In this document: one piece after another, positions 4,299-5,080 of the stretch | Position numbering within the stretch: the stretch's first letter is position 1 | Layout of the letters: each line of letters starts with the position of its first letter | Source: Candidatus Brevefilum sp. | GTDB taxonomy: Bacteria; Chloroflexota; Anaerolineae; Anaerolineales; Anaerolineaceae | Assembly (NCBI GenBank): GCA_007135845.1 | Contig: SLIC01000147.1 | Location: forward strand, 1-5,080 | Length of the DNA stretch: 5,080 nucleotides | Direction: 5' to 3' | Notes under the pieces: generated by a model | What the model was told of the DNA's origin: nothing | The model's database searches: none | The model's input: the letters and a program-made list of their open reading frames with translations, nothing else | Program-made: the position numbers and the translations under genes

Positions 4299-5080
4299 CT
4301 ACAGGGCATTCCCGGCAATCGAAGCATAATCAAGCGCGCAATAAGGTGCGGCTTTGATGATCTTCTCGCGGCGGCCATCCATGTAACTGGCACACCACGG
4401 GTCCAGCTGGTTGAGGTCCATGCTCCTGTGGATCAACATGTAAAGGTCAATTTCACGTAACCGTAAAAAGAGGGGAATATGTTCCAACCATGCGGGATCA
4501 AGGGTGTAAACATCGACATATTCTGACCAGAAAGCAGATAGGAAAGTATCTGCTTCTTGTAAATCAGCCTCACTGGTGCAATCATGCGAAATGGCATAAA
4601 ACAAAGCCATGGCAATATCGTACACAAACCAGGCGTATTGACAGTCATCAAAGTCAAACAATGTGATCACACCCTTATCGGTGAGAAAGAAATTCCCCCC
4701 ATGGAAATCAATATGACACAACCCATAACTGGTCGGATCCTGGGGCAACTGTTGTATAGCGGCAACTGTATCAAGGTAAGCCTGAAGAACCGCTTTATCT
4801 TGTTCAGGTAAATACTGACGGCCGGCCTTCTCCATTGCCTCGAAATCTTCAGTGATCGAAAACCGTTGATAGCGCGGCATGCTGGGTTGGAAATCCACAC
4901 TCAAACGGTGCAGTTTGCCCATGAACTGCCCCATCGATTGGTACAAAGCTGGGCGCCAGTCATCTCCCTCGGGAGGCTGACCCGGCGCTTTTTCAAACAG
5001 AGAAGCTAAGAAAGATGAGCCATCCTGGGCCTCGATTGCTTCCACCAGCTTGCCATTGGTTGAAGTCAGAACCTGCGGCA
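4299..5080 (-). CDS. APH/RdoA-type phosphotransferase (kinase fold), N-terminus outside the window
   Basis: The aminoglycoside-phosphotransferase fold includes antibiotic kinases, homoserine and choline kinases and the stress kinase RdoA/SrkA. The visible 259 residues run from the end of the N-lobe to the stop at 4299-4301; the frame stays open to the edge, so GTG 5045 is an internal codon, not a start. Key features (counted from the first visible residue) are LVEAIEAQDGSSFLASLFEKAPG (11-33, the N-lobe hinge), the GKLHRLS helix (54-60), the catalytic loop CHIDFHGGNFF (121-131, with D124 and N129) and the metal-binding LFDFDDCQYAWFVYDIA (140-156, D142). The loop reads HIDFHGGN where HGDLHxxN is usual, within the range of RdoA-like members. 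About 80 residues are probably missing. It faces the LCP gene tail to tail. Substrate unknown; I see no reason to call it an antibiotic-resistance gene. Confidence 0.88.
   Translation of the reverse strand, partial: PQVLTSTNGKLVEAIEAQDGSSFLASLFEKAPGQPPEGDDWRPALYQSMGQFMGKLHRLSVDFQPSMPRYQRFSITEDFEAMEKAGRQYLPEQDKAVLQAYLDTVAAIQQLPQDPTSYGLCHIDFHGGNFFLTDKGVITLFDFDDCQYAWFVYDIAMALFYAISHDCTSEADLQEADTFLSAFWSEYVDVYTLDPAWLEHIPLFLRLREIDLYMLIHRSMDLNQLDPWCASYMDGRREKIIKAAPYCALDYASIAGNAL

Noticed and set aside
12..5079. AGAACCTGCGGC present near both window ends (12-23 and 5068-5079)
   Set aside because: Both copies lie inside unrelated coding genes in the same orientation. A 12-base match in 5 kb is plausible by chance, and nothing suggests an element boundary.

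Overview
The window reads as a chromosomal housekeeping and accessory segment of a free-living bacterium. The LytR-CpsA-Psr (LCP) protein with a long Thr/Pro/Glu linker after its N-terminal membrane anchor, next to a pirin, a ComM-type ATPase and an RdoA-like phosphotransferase, resembles gene neighbourhoods of Chloroflexota, perhaps Anaerolineae. That assignment is inference from protein style only. No rRNA, tRNA, CRISPR array, insertion sequence or phage gene is visible.

Layout. Positions 1-647, minus strand: N-terminal part of comM (Mg-chelatase-like AAA+ protein), cut by the window edge just before the Walker A loop. Positions 648-876: AT-rich divergent intergenic region with candidate promoters in both directions, short direct repeats, and a broken reading frame that may be a gene remnant. 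Positions 877-1683, plus: class I SAM-dependent methyltransferase. Positions 1684-1793: gap with a good -10 box and a strong ribosome binding site for the next gene. Positions 1794-2738, plus: pirin-family bicupin. Positions 2739-2991: gap holding a possible 26-codon membrane peptide, two further mini-ORFs joined by ATGA overlaps, and a 13-bp direct repeat around the next start. Positions 2992-4206, plus: membrane-anchored LCP protein. Positions 4207-4298: convergent gap with a long imperfect hairpin. Positions 4299-5080, minus: phosphotransferase of the APH/RdoA type, missing its N-terminus.

The three plus-strand genes are separated by 110 and 253 bases and each has its own candidate promoter, so they look like independent units rather than one operon. 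No shared pathway is evident: DNA uptake/recombination (ComM), small-molecule methylation, an iron-binding redox or regulatory cupin, envelope glycopolymer attachment (LCP) and a small-molecule or protein kinase. I do not see a clear new multi-gene system. The least explained parts are the two intergenic regions on either side of the methyltransferase-pirin pair (648-876 and 2739-2991), where short ORFs, repeats and a start-region duplication coincide.
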